Shown: one piece after another, positions 33,523 through 45,834 of the stretch | Numbering within the stretch: the stretch's first letter is position 1 | Layout: the number at the start of each line of letters is the position of its first letter | Origin: Nemophila menziesii | Lineage: Eukaryota > Streptophyta > Magnoliopsida > Boraginales > Hydrophyllaceae | DNA length: 64,000 nucleotides | Direction: 5' to 3' | NCBI GenBank assembly: GCA_029959085.1 | Contig: JARWIR010000039.1 | Coordinates: 3,472,001 to 3,536,000 of the forward strand | The notes under the pieces: model-generated | Databases searched by the model: none | The model's input: only the letters and a program-made list of their open reading frames with translations | Told to the model about the DNA's origin: nothing | Program-made: the position numbers and the translations under genes

Positions 33523-36500
33523 ATGTCTCAATCATCATCCAAGAGGAGGAGTTTTGGCTTCCAAAAAAAGGTAACCCTCTAGGTCGTTGTCTATGTGATT
33601 ACCGAAAATGGATTAAGTTTAAATAGGTCATAAATTTGTTAATCTGAGGTAATAGGGTCTTAGATTTGAGTTGATTAGGAGTATTAGTGGTTTAGGAATT
33701 TATTTGTGGTGAATTTGTTTCTTTTTCTTTGATTAGTACTAATATTTGTTGATTTTGGTGATGTTATTGTATTAGTTAAATGGCTATAGTGAATTAGGGG
33801 TTTTTTCTTTTATTAGTGTAATATTATTTGTTAAAGTTGTGGAATGTACTGTAATACTCGCTTGTTTATAGTGATTTTTGGTTTTTTCTGTGATTAGTCT
33901 TTTATTTTTATTTAAACGTAGGGATTTTACTGTATAAGGAGATTATTTATAGTGAATTTGGTGTTATTTGCTGTGATTAGTGTAATATTCAATGTTAAAC
34001 TTGGGGATTTTAGTGTAATATTTACTCAACTGTTTATAGTGAATTTGGGGTAAAAGGGTTAGGGGCGTATACTAATTGTATTGATTTAGTGTTGTCAGGG
34101 GATAATTATAGTTGATAGTGTGGTTTTGGGGTAATTGGTTTGCGGTGTTGATATGTTTTGTTAAATGCATGCAGGTTAAAGAATTAATCTAAAGAGCTCC
34201 AGATTAGTGGGGTTGATTACTACGTGTAAGTTTACACTTTATTTACTGTTACGTTATGTATATATTTAGTATTTTGTATTACATATACTTATCAATGTTG
34301 TTTTTCATGTTTGTATGTACTAAGGAATATAATGGAGACCGAGTTTGGGGGGCAACTTTCCGGACATGCCCGTGAACTTGGAGTCCATTAGGAAAAGGTA
34401 TTACGAATTACCCCCTCGCGAAAGGGAGGTATATGAAAATGCCGCTAGAGAAAGAACTCTCAATATTGAGGTGGGAAGTGCTTCACAGAACTTGGATGAG
34501 TCGGATGAAGAAAGCGAAGTGAGTTTATTTGTTCTACAACCTTTTCCTTGTATATTTAAGTGATTTTTTTAGAGTAAAGTTAAAAATTGTCAATTAGTTT
34601 AGTGACTAATTTTTGTGTTTTTGTACAGGGGGTGAAGCTTGTAACCAAGCTTTCTTTGCCTAAAACGAGTCATCTTTCTGTTGGTTTGAGCCCCCAGCAA
34701 CGTGAAGCCGCGGAGCAAATCCGGTTTGGAGCTTTTATTGGTTTTCCAAAAACTGTCCTAAAGTATCAAATTTGCCAATTCATGGTAGATATATTCGATG
34801 TAGCTTCGAGTAATTTCAATTTATATGGTAGTATCCTTCCTTTCTCGTATTTAGATGTACATAGAGTTTTAGGTTTGCCAAGAAGGGGTATGACCCCCCC
34901 CCACTATATGGCATTCCTTGTGATGTTTTTAGAGAGTTGGATTTGCTTTTTAACGGTCATTGGATTAGTGAAAGTGTTGTAAAGATGAATAGAATAGAGG
35001 ACTTGTTTTTAGCGTGTAAGAGTCATGGAGATTTGTTTAAGAAGTTGTTGGTGTTGTATGTTTATGGTTATTTCATCGTCCCCACGAGCACCCATGGTGT
35101 AGACGAAGCCGTCTTCTTCGCTATTAGGGATGTTAAGTTGATCCCAACTTATAATTGGTCCTATCTCGTATACAATGGCATTATACATGGTATTACAAAA
35201 TTCAAAATGGCCCCACCTGATTTGAAGTCTAAATACTTCAATGGGTGTGGTTATTTCCTTCAGGTAATCCCATTATGTTTTTTTACAGTAGTGATTTATT
35301 ATTTAATTGCCATTTGTTTATTTTCTGGAAGGTATTGTTCCTAAAATTTGTACAAAGGCAATCGAGACATACGGTGGTGCCCCAGGGACTTCCGTATTGC
35401 AAGAATTGGACTACAAAGTCAACACGCTCGAAAGTTAAAATGTTGACAATTTAGGAGGGATATGCTACTGTAAGTGTAGATTTTTGGTTACCGATAACAA
35501 GACGGTGGAGGACCCGTTGCATGAAGAGGATGTAAATGAAGAAGGATTGGCTTCTCAATTGGGTAAAGGCAAGAAGAATCCAAAGGATGACTATGTGCGG
35601 AGAGAAGACCTGGATGAGTTGAAGGGCATGTTGCAAAAGTTACTCGAGGCCCAAGCTCGTAGAGATGTTCCTAGCCCCGAACCGATGGAAATCAGTCATC
35701 AATTACGCACACCTCGAAGGAGTGTATCGATGTGGGGTTTGTCGGGATGCACCGTTACTCAAAGTGAAAGAGTCACTGCCTCAATTCGTGGGTCCCCCAT
35801 TCCACATCGACATGATTCCCCCATCCCTTCTCAACATGAGTCCCCCGTTATTACTCTACACGAGTCCCCCATTCGTTCTCTGATACGCCCTGAAACGGTT
35901 GTTGCATCTAGTTGAGGCCCGTACGTACTCAAGGACAAGGATTCATACGTGGTACCGGAAACGATTTCACTCCATTCCGTAGAAGGCTAATGGGGGATGA
36001 TAATTTGTTGCGGAAATTCTTTAAGGACCGGAAATCCCCCCTGAGTAAGTATTTATTTGTATTTTTTTAGTGATCCTGTTTTTATTTATTTAATTGGATG
36101 TTTGTAATTGGTTTATGTGTAGTCAGTTAGTGGTGTTGTACGATCACTTTCACGTTTCTAGGAAACAGATTCGAGAGCTAATAGAACCTGGAGCTTTTGT
36201 TTCCGCAGACGTGACTATTTATCTAACTCGTGTTTTTTAGTATGTTATGTTATTTCTCATTTTCAAATTAATTTTGTGATTTTGCAGGTAATTGATTGTT
36301 GTGTTGAGCAATTGTGCCTAGACGAGAGGTTAAACAATGTCAAATGCTATCGATGGTTTATGCCCACGTATTTTGCGGTTAATATTCAACCCCTTTCCAA
36401 TATAATTTAGAGAATTGTGGATTCAAATGATTAATTTTGTTTCTGATTTTTGCAGACACGTATTCTTAACGGTTCGAAAGCACCTAGAGAGTTATCATCT

Positions 36501-37220
36501 TTGTATTTCGGGGTTCATAGGTTCACGGGCGAAGCTACAGACGTCAAGCAGGTATGTAGTTACTTTGGTTTTTGTCAAATTGATATTTTGGGGTTAAAAT
36601 TTACATTAATTTTTTTTATGGAAAAAAACTTTAAATTACTATATAATTTTATAAGCTCCTAATTTAATTGATTATTTATTTAAATGTTAAATATTAATAT
36701 TAATGTACTTATCATTTTTATGTCAATTCTATGGATTCCAGATATTCATCCCCATTAACATTGGGGATAATCACTGGTTGTTGTATGTCATAGATTTTGA
36801 GAACACGAAACTCATAATCTGTGATACTTTGCGCCGTGTTTGGGCCCGGGAGCGAGGTACATGAGGCTGTTTTCGACTTTGGTAAGTTTAATTAATTTGT
36901 TAATCGAATTTGGTGTTTTGAGAAGTTGACGTGAATATAATACTCTACTTTTGTAGGTGGACGGGCTTCAGGTTTGGTTAGATAGTCTTCACGCCCGATA
37001 TTGAGTGCCCTGTCTCAGAAGCTTTCGTCCTGTTATTGCAGATTGGGCACCTCGACAATGCGACATGATGGATTGCGCCATTCACGTCTGTACTATGATG
37101 TGATGGCCATTTTGCCGAATAGAGTGGAAGAATGCAGAATTCCAGGAGAGACGGTTCGAGTTGGCGCAGTACTTATTTAGGTCGGACAATAACCAGTTAA
37201 GAAACTGGGTGGAGGCTTGA
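33523..37220 (+). pseudogene. ULP1-type (C48) cysteine protease gene of Mutator-like elements, decayed
   Basis: A CT-rich leader precedes ATG 33523 (first exon MSQSSSKRRSFGFQKK, donor at 33571). Coding-like exons follow: ~34330-34518, 34630-35262, ~35340-35930, ~36130-36230, ~36287-36375, ~36455-36551, 36742-36880 and 36957-37220. Exon 34630-35262 has the DUF1985-like block (LDVHRVLGLPRRG, then ..NWSYLVYNGI..). The end has the protease: DNHWLLYVID with the catalytic His, IICDTL with the Asp, and RQCDMMDCAIHVC with the Gln and Cys. A C9 run (34893-34901) shifts the frame, and other shifts and stops occur. ULP1-like genes of this type ride in plant Mutator-like elements (Kaonashi type). The tail carries HxSP-type peptide repeats (about 35800-35885). 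Confidence 0.75.
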
Positions 37221-38137
37221 TTGTAGATGTTGTAATTTTAAGTATGTTTTGTACTAAACTTTGTGACTTGTTTGTACTGTTTTAAATTTAGGTATTGTTT
37301 TGTAATGATGATGGGAACCTTTTAATCATCCAGGGTAGTTGTTTGATAAAAAGGGCGTTGGGTACGAGTTACGTGCGGGTAGTGCAAGGCTTCTGGATGA
37401 CTTGCGTGCCGTTGCCCAGTTCATCGGGGTGACATTACGAAGTCAGTTTCTAGTATCGAACCGAGCGTACTCGTTCCGACTCGTAACCTTTGCTAATTTG
37501 TATAAACAACAGTGGTTATCCCGGATGTACGAAGTTTACATCAGCAAGTTAATTAGGATTCTGTAATCTAATCTATGACTTAGGACAGATGGTTGCTTGG
37601 ATTTTAGACTTGGACAATTTGGACATATTTATTGTTTTATCTTTAATATGTTTAAGTCAACTTAGTAGTATTACATTCAAAATCAGGATTTGGTATTGAA
37701 CAAAGCATTTATTAGAGTATAAATTTTAGGTAAATTATTATGAAAGTATTAGATTTTAATATATTTTTTCAGGTAAAATGGAAGCTCGTATATATATATT
37801 TAATTTAAATACGTATATTTTAAGTATATTTTATTTCCAAGGTAATTTGTGAATCAAATGAAATGTTTTTTTTAAATAAACCTTAAATTGCGTAAGTAAC
37901 AACAAAATTTGGATTGGAGTAAAAGCAACACAACAAACAACAATTATAAACAAACAACAAACATTAACTTCACTTCATATATGTGAAACACAAACTACAA
38001 CAAACTAATACTTAGACTTAATAACTAGAATAGCTAGAAACATTACACACACTACTAAATTGCATATATGCTAATAGACTTGAATAACTAACTAACAAAC
38101 AAACACATGGAACAATACTAACTATCACTACTTATCT
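37221..38137. other. Spacer, no gene seen
   Basis: AT-rich. A short frame at 37339-37566 has no recognisable domain. AACAAACAAC-type low-complexity DNA lies at 37920-38110. Confidence 0.4.
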
Positions 38138-38747
38138 AAGTGTGTTTTGATGATGTCCACTCCTTTCTCCATGTGAGATACACTTTCTAGGATTTGTTTC
38201 AAAATCCAGAACAATACTCCTTCTCCACCTAAGTCATGGACTAGTCGATCAACTCCTTCATCTCGTAGAGGCACACTTTCCTATTTTACTTGATGAACAT
38301 CAACATCTCATTTGGTGTGATTCGAAGAGATGTTTTTTTGAGGATATGCTCATTATTGATAAAGATACAATTTCCTCCTTGACTTTATGGACAAATATTT
38401 CTTCGGAGGAAGTTGAAGTTGATTTTTTTTATCGTGGGAAGGTTGATAAGATGAATCCCTTAGAGGATGGGTACTACTTGTAGTAACCAAATCATCTTCA
38501 ATCACTATTCTTGCCTACCTTTTGATAGCCTTGTTATGGGGCGTTTTGAATAGGTCTCCTCCTTCACTTCTACAACATCGGGCATCGAATGTTTCTTTTT
38601 TGATGAAGATATGTTGGTACCCTTTTTGGGATTTTTTTTTATGGTTTTGAAATTCAATCTCCTAGGAGTTAAGAATTTTGGGATATAGTACTCTCTAGTT
38701 AGTCTAGGTTTTAACAAATGTGCATGTGATTTTGGTAGTGGTATCAT
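38138..38747 (-). pseudogene. Unidentified basic protein gene, frameshifted
   Basis: An ATG at 38747 opens an 80-codon basic N-terminus (KKNPKKGTNISSSKKKHSMP, Lys/Arg-rich). After ~38510 the reading continues only in other frames (DDLVTTSSTHPLRDSS..., later LRDEGVDRLVHDLGG... and a final THLDK before a stop at 38138). There are at least two shifts and stops. The codon usage and the order suggest one old gene of ~200 residues. No family recognised; its place between a ULP1-like gene and GRF-like genes suggests a Mutator passenger. Confidence 0.4.
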
Positions 38748-39123
38748 GTTGTTGGTTTTTGAAGTTTGGTTGAAAGGTATTAAGATGGAAGAGGTAGGAA
38801 AAGGGATGGAAGGAAGGAAAGGTTATATTGGAGAGAGGTGGTGTGTGGTTGGGTTGGGGTTGGGGTTGTGTTTTGCATGCAATTGTGTTCCCAAGAAAAA
38901 GATCTCAATTTTTAAATTTGTTACTATTTTCAACGGTTACTTTTTTCTTTTTCCATTAAAATAAGCTTTAGGTGGATACAACCACCACAACAAAACAAAC
39001 CCTCTAAAATTATTGAAGAAGATTGTGGTGAGAATTTTCTCCTATAAATTTTTGCTTTACTTTATTTTTTAATTAAAATAAACTATTTGGTTTTAATGTA
39101 GTATTTTCACCTATTTATAGCAG

Positions 39124-39468
39124 ATGGCGTCATCCTCAAACCATGGTGTTGGTGATCTAGTTCGTGTGGCTCCCGTGAAATGCAACTGCACCCATCCACG
39201 TTATTTGCACCCGTTCATTACGTTAGGGCAAGACAAGGGTAACTACGAGGCTCTTTATTTTGCTTGTTGGAGGTGTGGATTTTTTCGATGGGGTCGTCAA
39301 CTTGAGGCCAACAACGAAGCATCGTCTTCTACCGTGGTTCCTCCTGTTGAAGTACCAAGTCCTCGGGAAGTTCCTAGGAAGATGGTGGATTTGGAAGATA
39401 TCAAAATGGTTATTTACTTTTTTTGTGTCGTTTTGATTGTGCTGTTAGCTATTATTGCTTTGAAATAG
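39124..39468 (+). CDS. Small GRF-like zinc-finger protein with C-terminal membrane segment
   Basis: 114 residues. The N-terminal half has Cys at CNC, then a gap of ~29 residues, then FACWRCGFFRWG, the pattern of GRF-type zinc fingers (CxC...CxxCGFFxW). After a linker of Ser/Pro (about 60-85) there is a short helix and a strongly hydrophobic last ~20 residues rich in I/V/L/F, likely a membrane anchor. It is intact in one frame with ATG directly behind TATAGCAG, so an upstream non-coding exon is possible. Such small GRF proteins are numerous in plants; they probably bind nucleic acid, but the function here is unknown. It lies inside the Mutator-like region. Confidence 0.6.
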   Translation: MASSSNHGVGDLVRVAPVKCNCTHPRYLHPFITLGQDKGNYEALYFACWRCGFFRWGRQLEANNEASSSTVVPPVEVPSPREVPRKMVDLEDIKMVIYFFCVVLIVLLAIIALK

Positions 39469-40418
39469 CTTATGGTTATGGTTCTTGTATTACCTTTGAC
39501 TTTTTAAGTCTCTATCTTATTTTGAATTATGTTATTTACATTTATTGTTTTCTGCATTTTTCGTTTTTTTGCGATGAAGGTTATCTTTCTCCTGGGAATT
39601 TTTGATCCATCAGCTTCTCAAAAATTTGTTGTTGGTAAGGATAAAAAAAATCTGTCAACTTTTACAATAACGATTCAACTTTTTTTTAAACTATTTTTTC
39701 TTTCATTTTTTCTTTTTCGTTTATGGTGGAAAAGTGACTAACAGATAAAAACCCTAATAATTTAAGAACACAAAGAACACGTAATATCATTTTTGTGTAA
39801 AATAAGAATCTTTAATCTTTTCCATCTTAAAAGTCTATCTTCTCTAGCTATTTAAATCTTTGTTTTTTTGTAAATTAGGATTAATATTTTAGTTTTTTTT
39901 GTAGTTTTCTTTCGTTTAAGCTGGACAAGGATCACAGAAAACTTAATGAATACAAATTACTCAAAAAACAGTTTTTTAAACAAATTACTGGGAATCAAAA
40001 CATGAGGAAGGCATGAATAAAGGTTGAATGTGGTTTCATTTAACCTTCCTCTTACCTTCATACATTCAAACGTACACAACGAAACTTAAACAACATAAAA
40101 TAAAACCCTAAAACACACACAAGCACTTAAACACTTAAACACTTAAACACTTAAACAATTAAAATTTAAAATACTTATAGATATAACCAAAATACTTAAA
40201 AGACTGAACCCATTAGCCTAGATTTGGAGGAGAGTCCATTATCTTCTCCTTCTCTTTCACATTATCCCTGGTGGTGGTGTATGTTAAATATAGTGGTGGT
40301 GGTGAAGGAAGAGAGAGCGGTGGTGGTAGGGTGGTTGTTGGAAGACAGTTCGGTGGTGACATAGAGATTGGAAGCGCTAGGGTTGACGTTGGTAGGGATA
40401 GGTTTGATGTTGGTAAAG
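39469..40418. other. Spacer, no supported gene
   Basis: T-rich then A-rich DNA with short frames of low complexity. CTTAAACACTTAAACA repeats lie at ~40120-40160 and a GGTGGTGG-rich stretch at ~40265-40330. Confidence 0.4.
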
Positions 40419-40667
40419 CTAGGTTTTTTTTGAATCTGATATGGTTGATGGTGGTGGGATTTCAAAATCAGTATCTTGGGGGTAGATAACGGCTAACGGC
40501 GTTGGTTCCATCGTGACCAATAAAGCATCCACGGCCATTGGTAGAGCTCCGACCCGACGCCTTTTTTTCTTGGAGGCGATGGACTTCCGACGAGAACGAA
40601 CCACTAACTGCTTGAGCGAGTCTCCTTCTTCATCAAGTGAGGAGTTCTCCGAGTCCGTCGCATACAT
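40419..40667 (-). CDS. Small basic/acidic protein, unidentified
   Basis: 82 codons from ATG 40667: acidic start (TDSENSSLDEEGDSL), a nuclear-localisation-like KKKRRR in the middle, and a Pro-rich tail. It has a C-rich leader (CACCACCACCCACTC) and an upstream AT box (~40845) in the minus direction, which favours a real gene. No known domain. A Mutator passenger or a fragment of a host gene are both possible. Confidence 0.35.
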   Translation of the reverse strand: MYATDSENSSLDEEGDSLKQLVVRSRRKSIASKKKRRRVGALPMAVDALLVTMEPTPLAVIYPQDTDFEIPPPSTISDSKKT

Positions 40668-40974
40668 GGTTCAGTTGGTGGTGCGAGAATATAGAAATGG
40701 AGAGAGGGAGGATGATGGTAGAGTGGGTGGTGGTGGAGTGTTTTAACATTTTGGAGAAGCGTTTCATATTCCAAGGTTGCGGCACAAAAGATACACTCAA
40801 TTTGGGTGAAAATGATTGAGTTGACACTTTGAAGGCTATTAATAAAGGGTTTTTTTCTGGTAGAATTAGCCAAACGAAAATTGTTGGTAGAATGCTTGCT
40901 TTTTAGAGTTTTTTCAACCAAAACCGTGTATGATATTATTTATTATTTATGGTGTTGATACATGTATTTATATA

Positions 40975-41350
40975 AAATTTATTTTGTTAAATATATATAT
41001 ATACATTTTATTATTTAGTAAATTTTAATTCTAATTAATGTATGCAAAAATATTATTATATCATTTTTATTATACTATACTTTATACTACGTATATGGTA
41101 TATATTTTATTATATAATATTTAACTTATATATAGAATATATATTATGGTATATATATTTATTGTATACATATCATTATATATAATATTGAACTAAAATA
41201 TAGAATATATATTCTTATATATATACGTATACATTTTATTTTAATATATTTTCCTTAAATATAGGATATATAATATTTCACATAAATATAGAATATATAT
41301 TATTATACATATTAGTGTATACATAAAATTATATAATATGTAGATATTTC
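40975..41350. repeat. AT-rich degenerate tandem repeat
   Basis: Repeats of the type AATATAGAATATATATTAT and TATACATTTTATT, almost without G or C, about 370 bp. No gene. Confidence 0.75.
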
Positions 41351-41448
41351 TTATAACATACTAACAACTTGGAATTTTATAAATATTACACTTAACAATA
41401 CATGTTTGTCATTGTCATCATGTTTGGAATAATATTAGAAATGTTATT

Positions 41449-42075
41449 TTAGGGGTTAGGTAGTGGTACTCCGTTATAATTTATGGAATATTTTGATTTT
41501 TCGCTAGTTCCATCGGTTTGATCCGAAACGGTCGGCTTCATGGAATGTTGGTCGACCACCGTAGTTGTTAACGCACTACCCTCGGATACCAAACTTCCAT
41601 TGTCCATATGGTAAAGGTGGGCCCAACAAACAAAACCATGTATGGGACAACTGTGGTATAACTTGTCATGATTACCGTAATCGTCTGTGTCGGACAAACG
41701 GAGGTTGCACAATTTTCCACAAGGACAGTAGGTATATTTGTACCGTAACACCATGTTTGCTTTTTACGAGTCCACTCCAAGACACCAAACATAACTTGAG
41801 CTTGCATTTCTCGTCGTAGACTCCAATTCCTAATTAATATGTTCAAGAAATACATTACTCCCTCAATTTTTTAATAAGTAGTATAAGTAATATTTTAAGT
41901 TAATTTTTTCACTTCCATGCATGAGTAAAATACTCACGGCCTCCTACTTCTTTTGTGCAAGTTAGAGCACCAACAGAATATGTGCATGAAATAAAAATAA
42001 ATTTAATGCTACAAGTTGGGAGGTAAGCATGATATCCAAAGAAAAATATTAAAAGATACTCACGTGATGAGGCAT
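41449..42075 (-). pseudogene. GRF-like zinc-finger gene, tandem copy 1, with nonsense change
   Basis: Exon 1 (42075-42064) encodes MPHH, donor GTGAGT. Exon 2 (41829-41449) starts ELESTT. Compared with copy 2 (42503-45252), a TAC codon has become TAA (41766-41764), stopping the protein after ~23 residues; downstream the frame stays open. The rest keeps the zinc-finger-like core: YTYCPCGKLCNL, then YHSCPIHGFVCWAH. A TATAAATA box lies at ~42155 (minus). The membrane-like tail of copy 2 is missing here. The gene was duplicated together with its promoter. Confidence 0.6.
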
Positions 42076-42502
42076 CTTCCTTGTTTGTTATGGTGTATGG
42101 AATGGTTGGAATGGAGGATGGGTTATGAAGTTGAAAAAATACTACACTTTATTTATAGAAGGATTAGTATTTAGTGTGATGGAAAATAAATATTGGAGAA
42201 GATCTTGTTTTAAAGGATCTCAATTTATTAGTATAGGTCTAGTAACTATTAGGGGATTTAGTAGTTAGTAAGGAAGAAGTAAATATGGTAGGTAAAAGGT
42301 AATTACAAGATTTGACATAAATAAATATTTTTTTAAAGCCACAAAATATTTAGTACATGAATATATGGCTATATATTTGCTGGAACAAAAATAACATGAA
42401 AAAAAATATTACGTCCCATAACATAACACAGCTTAATATCCGACGGAACTAGCAAAAATCAAAATAGTCCGTAAAACGTAACAGGGTTTGAGTATGCAAC
42501 CC

Positions 42503-45252
42503 CTAAAATAACAATTCTAATATTATTGCAAACATGATGAAATTGACCATCAACAAAAAACCGGTGATTTGGTTTGATCCAAAACGGTCGGCTTCATGGT
42601 ATGTTGGTCGACCTTTGTAGTTGTTAATGGCACTACCCTCGGACAACAAACTTCTCCAATCAATATGGTAAGGGTGAGCCCAACGTACAAAACCGTCAGT
42701 GGGACAATTGTGGTATAACTTGTCATGGTTACCATGCGTGTCTATGTCAGACAAATGGAGGTTGTATTTTTTGTCACAACCACAATAGACGTAATTGTAC
42801 CGTAGAGTCACGTTCGCTTCGTACGAGCTCACTCCAATATGAAAGAATTCGTCCGAGCTTGCATGCGTCGTCGACTCCAATTTCTAATTGAAGAGATCAT
42901 GAAAAAAATTAGTCCAACTATTATTCAACTATTCTTTATTAAAACCAAAAAAATTGAACTAGTAGCTTTTTTATTTTGTAAGCTTCCATGCATGACTGAA
43001 CCATGCTTTGGTAGTAAAAAAATCTCGGCCACCTTTAGTTAATAGAATAGTTGGGAACAAAAAAAAATTAACATGCAATAATCTCGGAAGGACAGAAACA
43101 CATCAACTGGATAGCGTGGAAAAATATCTGTAAACCCAAGTCTATGGGTGGTCTTGGTTTTCGATTTGCGGAGGACATGAATAGAATTTTACTTGGTAAA
43201 TTGGGTTGGAAGGTTATTCATGATGATAGTACCATTTGGGCTATTATAATGAGACAAAAGTATTTCAACTTGACTCATTTACATTATATTTCGAGACCTA
43301 CGAATTCAAGAATGAGTAGAGCCACCGTGGAAGGCATTGCCGTAGTTAGACGGGGATCCCGATGGCTCTTGAATAATGGAAAGGAGGTGAGTTTTTTGTT
43401 GGATTTCTGGATTGGGAATCGCCCGTTAATTGATTTCGCTACTGGTCATGTGGGGGCGAGTGAATACTATAGGATGTTTCGTGAGTATGTACTAGAGGAT
43501 GGTTCCTGGAATTGGGACGCTTTTCAGCATCTCTTACCAACTTCTAAATTGTTGGAAATCACTGGTGTTAGTCTACAAGGAAGTGTAGATAATAATGATC
43601 AATTATCCTAGACAAGGGAGATACATGGAATATATACTACTAAATCGGCAGCATGGGAGTTCGAAATACATGAAGCACAATCTACAATGAAGTGGGACAA
43701 GATTTGGAAATTACAATGTCCCCAACAAATTCGAGTATTAATTTTGCGAGCCGCGTATGAAAGGCTTGCAACTTGTGGTAACTTGAGTAGGCGAGGGGTT
43801 GTTGATTCGGGTCTTTGTCCGTGTTGTGGGTTGTTTAAGGAAAGCGCGTTACATGTCTTCAAGGAATGTGTTAGTGTTCGTGGTGTATGGAAGATTGTTA
43901 GTGAGGAGATCCACAATTATTCGGGTACAGATGGTATTAGTTCGGAGGTAAATTCTGATTTCTACAGCACTTTTATTTCAGGGACTGTGGGTGCAATTTC
44001 GGAAAATGCAGCTGCGTTTGGGAGAGATAGGCTGGTTCAAGCCATTCCGTCTTCACATGCTGGATCAGGTACTCTCCAGGAAGGGAGTTAGGTTGCAGCT
44101 TCAACTCACCATGATGATCTCGCTACTGGAATTCGACAACAACAGCAAGTGGAAGAGATCTTGGAGGACCGGACTGGAGACAGTATAGAGCAGCAAATCC
44201 AAGGGATTCGTGAGACATTTTTGACTGGAAGGGGGCAGGGGCTGAGTAGCGGGATGCAGCAGTGACAAGGCAGGTGAGAGAGGCGAATGACGCCTATGGT
44301 GGGGAACTTGAGAGGTTAAGACATGAGTGATGGAACAAGAACTTAACAAGTAAATGTGTTTATAAAGGGATATTATGGAGTGTGTTCTTTAGTGTTTTGA
44401 TATATGTAATCTGGAAAATCCGAAATGACATCATCTTTAATAATGAAGAATTTCCTACAGCTATAGTGGTGATTCGAAACGCTTATTTTCTTGCTGTTAA
44501 TTACGCAAGAGTGTGGGGTATGATCCCGGGTAGTGCAACTAAGGTCAATCAACATGTTAACTTTTTGGGATGGATCAAGCCTAAAGTGGTTTTCAAGCTA
44601 AATACGGATGGGAGCTACAATAAGTGGAAAAAATACGGAGGTGGTGGTGGGGTACTTAGAGATGAGGAGGGGAATTTGATATGCGGATTTTCGTTGAAAG
44701 TGGATTGGGATATGGTAACAAGTTGGAGATTATAGCGCTTCACCAAGGACTTTGTCTTGTGGAAGAATTAGGAATGGTGGAGGTAGAGGTAGAGACTGAT
44801 TCTAAGGAAGCGTTAGACATGATTGGTCAGGTGGAATACTAGAGAGGTCCAACGACATTTTGGATCCATCAGATTCGACTGATGCTTAGGAGAAATACAA
44901 TGTTTAAAGTGAGGGGCATCTTTAGAGAGAGAGTAACTTTTGCGTAGATTGGCTAGCGAAATTGGGGGTATCTCAAGTGGAGCAATTTCAGAGGCATGAT
45001 CACCCGCCGGAAGGTATTTGGGGTATTATTACGCGTGATCGAATGGAGTGGAAGACTCTGAGAATGATTGTTAGTCCTAGCATGGCTTCTAGTGTGCTAG
45101 ATTAGTGCTTTCGTTTTGATATTTATGTATTTCACGATCCATTAGGATCTCCCTTGTAATGGAAAAAAAAATGCAATAATCTCGGCCAACTTGTATGGAG
45201 ATAATAATGATAAGCACTTTAGTAAACTAAATAATATTACATTGTGAGGCAT
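42503..45252 (-). CDS. GRF-like zinc-finger gene, tandem copy 2, with a LINE in its intron
   Basis: Exon 1 is 45252-45241 (MPHN) and exon 2 is 42883-42503, starting KLESTTHASSDEFFHIG; about 130 residues in total. The core has VYCGCDKKYNL and YHNCPTDGFVRWAHPY, related to the GRF zinc-finger pattern (C-C...C..GF..W). It ends with a hydrophobic, probably membrane-spanning stretch (FLLMVNFIMFAIILELLF). The intron (42884-45240) is 2357 nt because a LINE (43088-45170) lies in it in the opposite direction; without it the intron would be ~260 nt like that of copy 1. The donor is a weak GTAATA. A TATAAATA box is at ~45325 (minus). Function unknown. Confidence 0.5.
43073..45185 (+). mobile_element. 5'-truncated LINE (43088-45170) with 15-bp target duplication
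   Basis: ATGCAATAATCTCGG occurs at 43073-43087 and again at 45171-45185, directly after an A tail: a perfect target duplication. The insert reads the end of LINE ORF2. First comes a segment beginning MGGLGFRFAEDMNRILLGKL (from 43144). Next is a zf-RVT domain (about 43687-43900, with LQCPQQIRVLILRAAYERL and CPCCGL..ALHVFKEC). Last is an RNase H domain (from ~44580, KLNTDGSYNKWKKYGGGGGV) typical of plant L1-type elements. Several stops and shifts exist, so it is dead. Its sharp duplication shows that the insertion is recent relative to its coding decay or came from a damaged source copy. Confidence 0.93.
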
Positions 45253-45834
45253 AATATTTACTTGATATGTTGTATGGAATGGTTGGAATGGAGTAGTAAG
45301 TTAAAAGGAGAGTTAGTATGCTTTATTTATAGAAGGATTAACAGTTAGTGTGATTGATAGCAAATATTGTACAAGATCTTGTTTTAAATGAGCTCAACTT
45401 ATTAGTATATGAGTAGTAAGTTAAAAGGGGAGTTAGTAGTAAATAAAGAAGAAGTAAATATGGTTGGTACACTTAAATTCTAAGACAAGACTAAAATAAA
45501 TTATTTTTTAAAGCATAAAATTGAGCTTAACAAAATAGTGTTTACAAGAAATTAAAATACGGGTTTTATTTGGATTAGTCTCGTTCCCTCCGGCACGTCC
45601 GCGACACGTAGGTTTAAAAAAATTGTAGATATACGATAGTATAATACAAGATAAAAAATAAAGTAGTTATACGATAATAAATTACATGATTTAAAAAAAA
45701 CTAAACCAAAATAATTACTTAGAAAATATTACAATACGGTTAAAAAAACCTAGTAGTTATACGATAATCCAAAACGGGATTTAAAAAAAAGTTAATCCAA
45801 AATAAGTACGCAGCAGATATTACAAAGAAAACAG

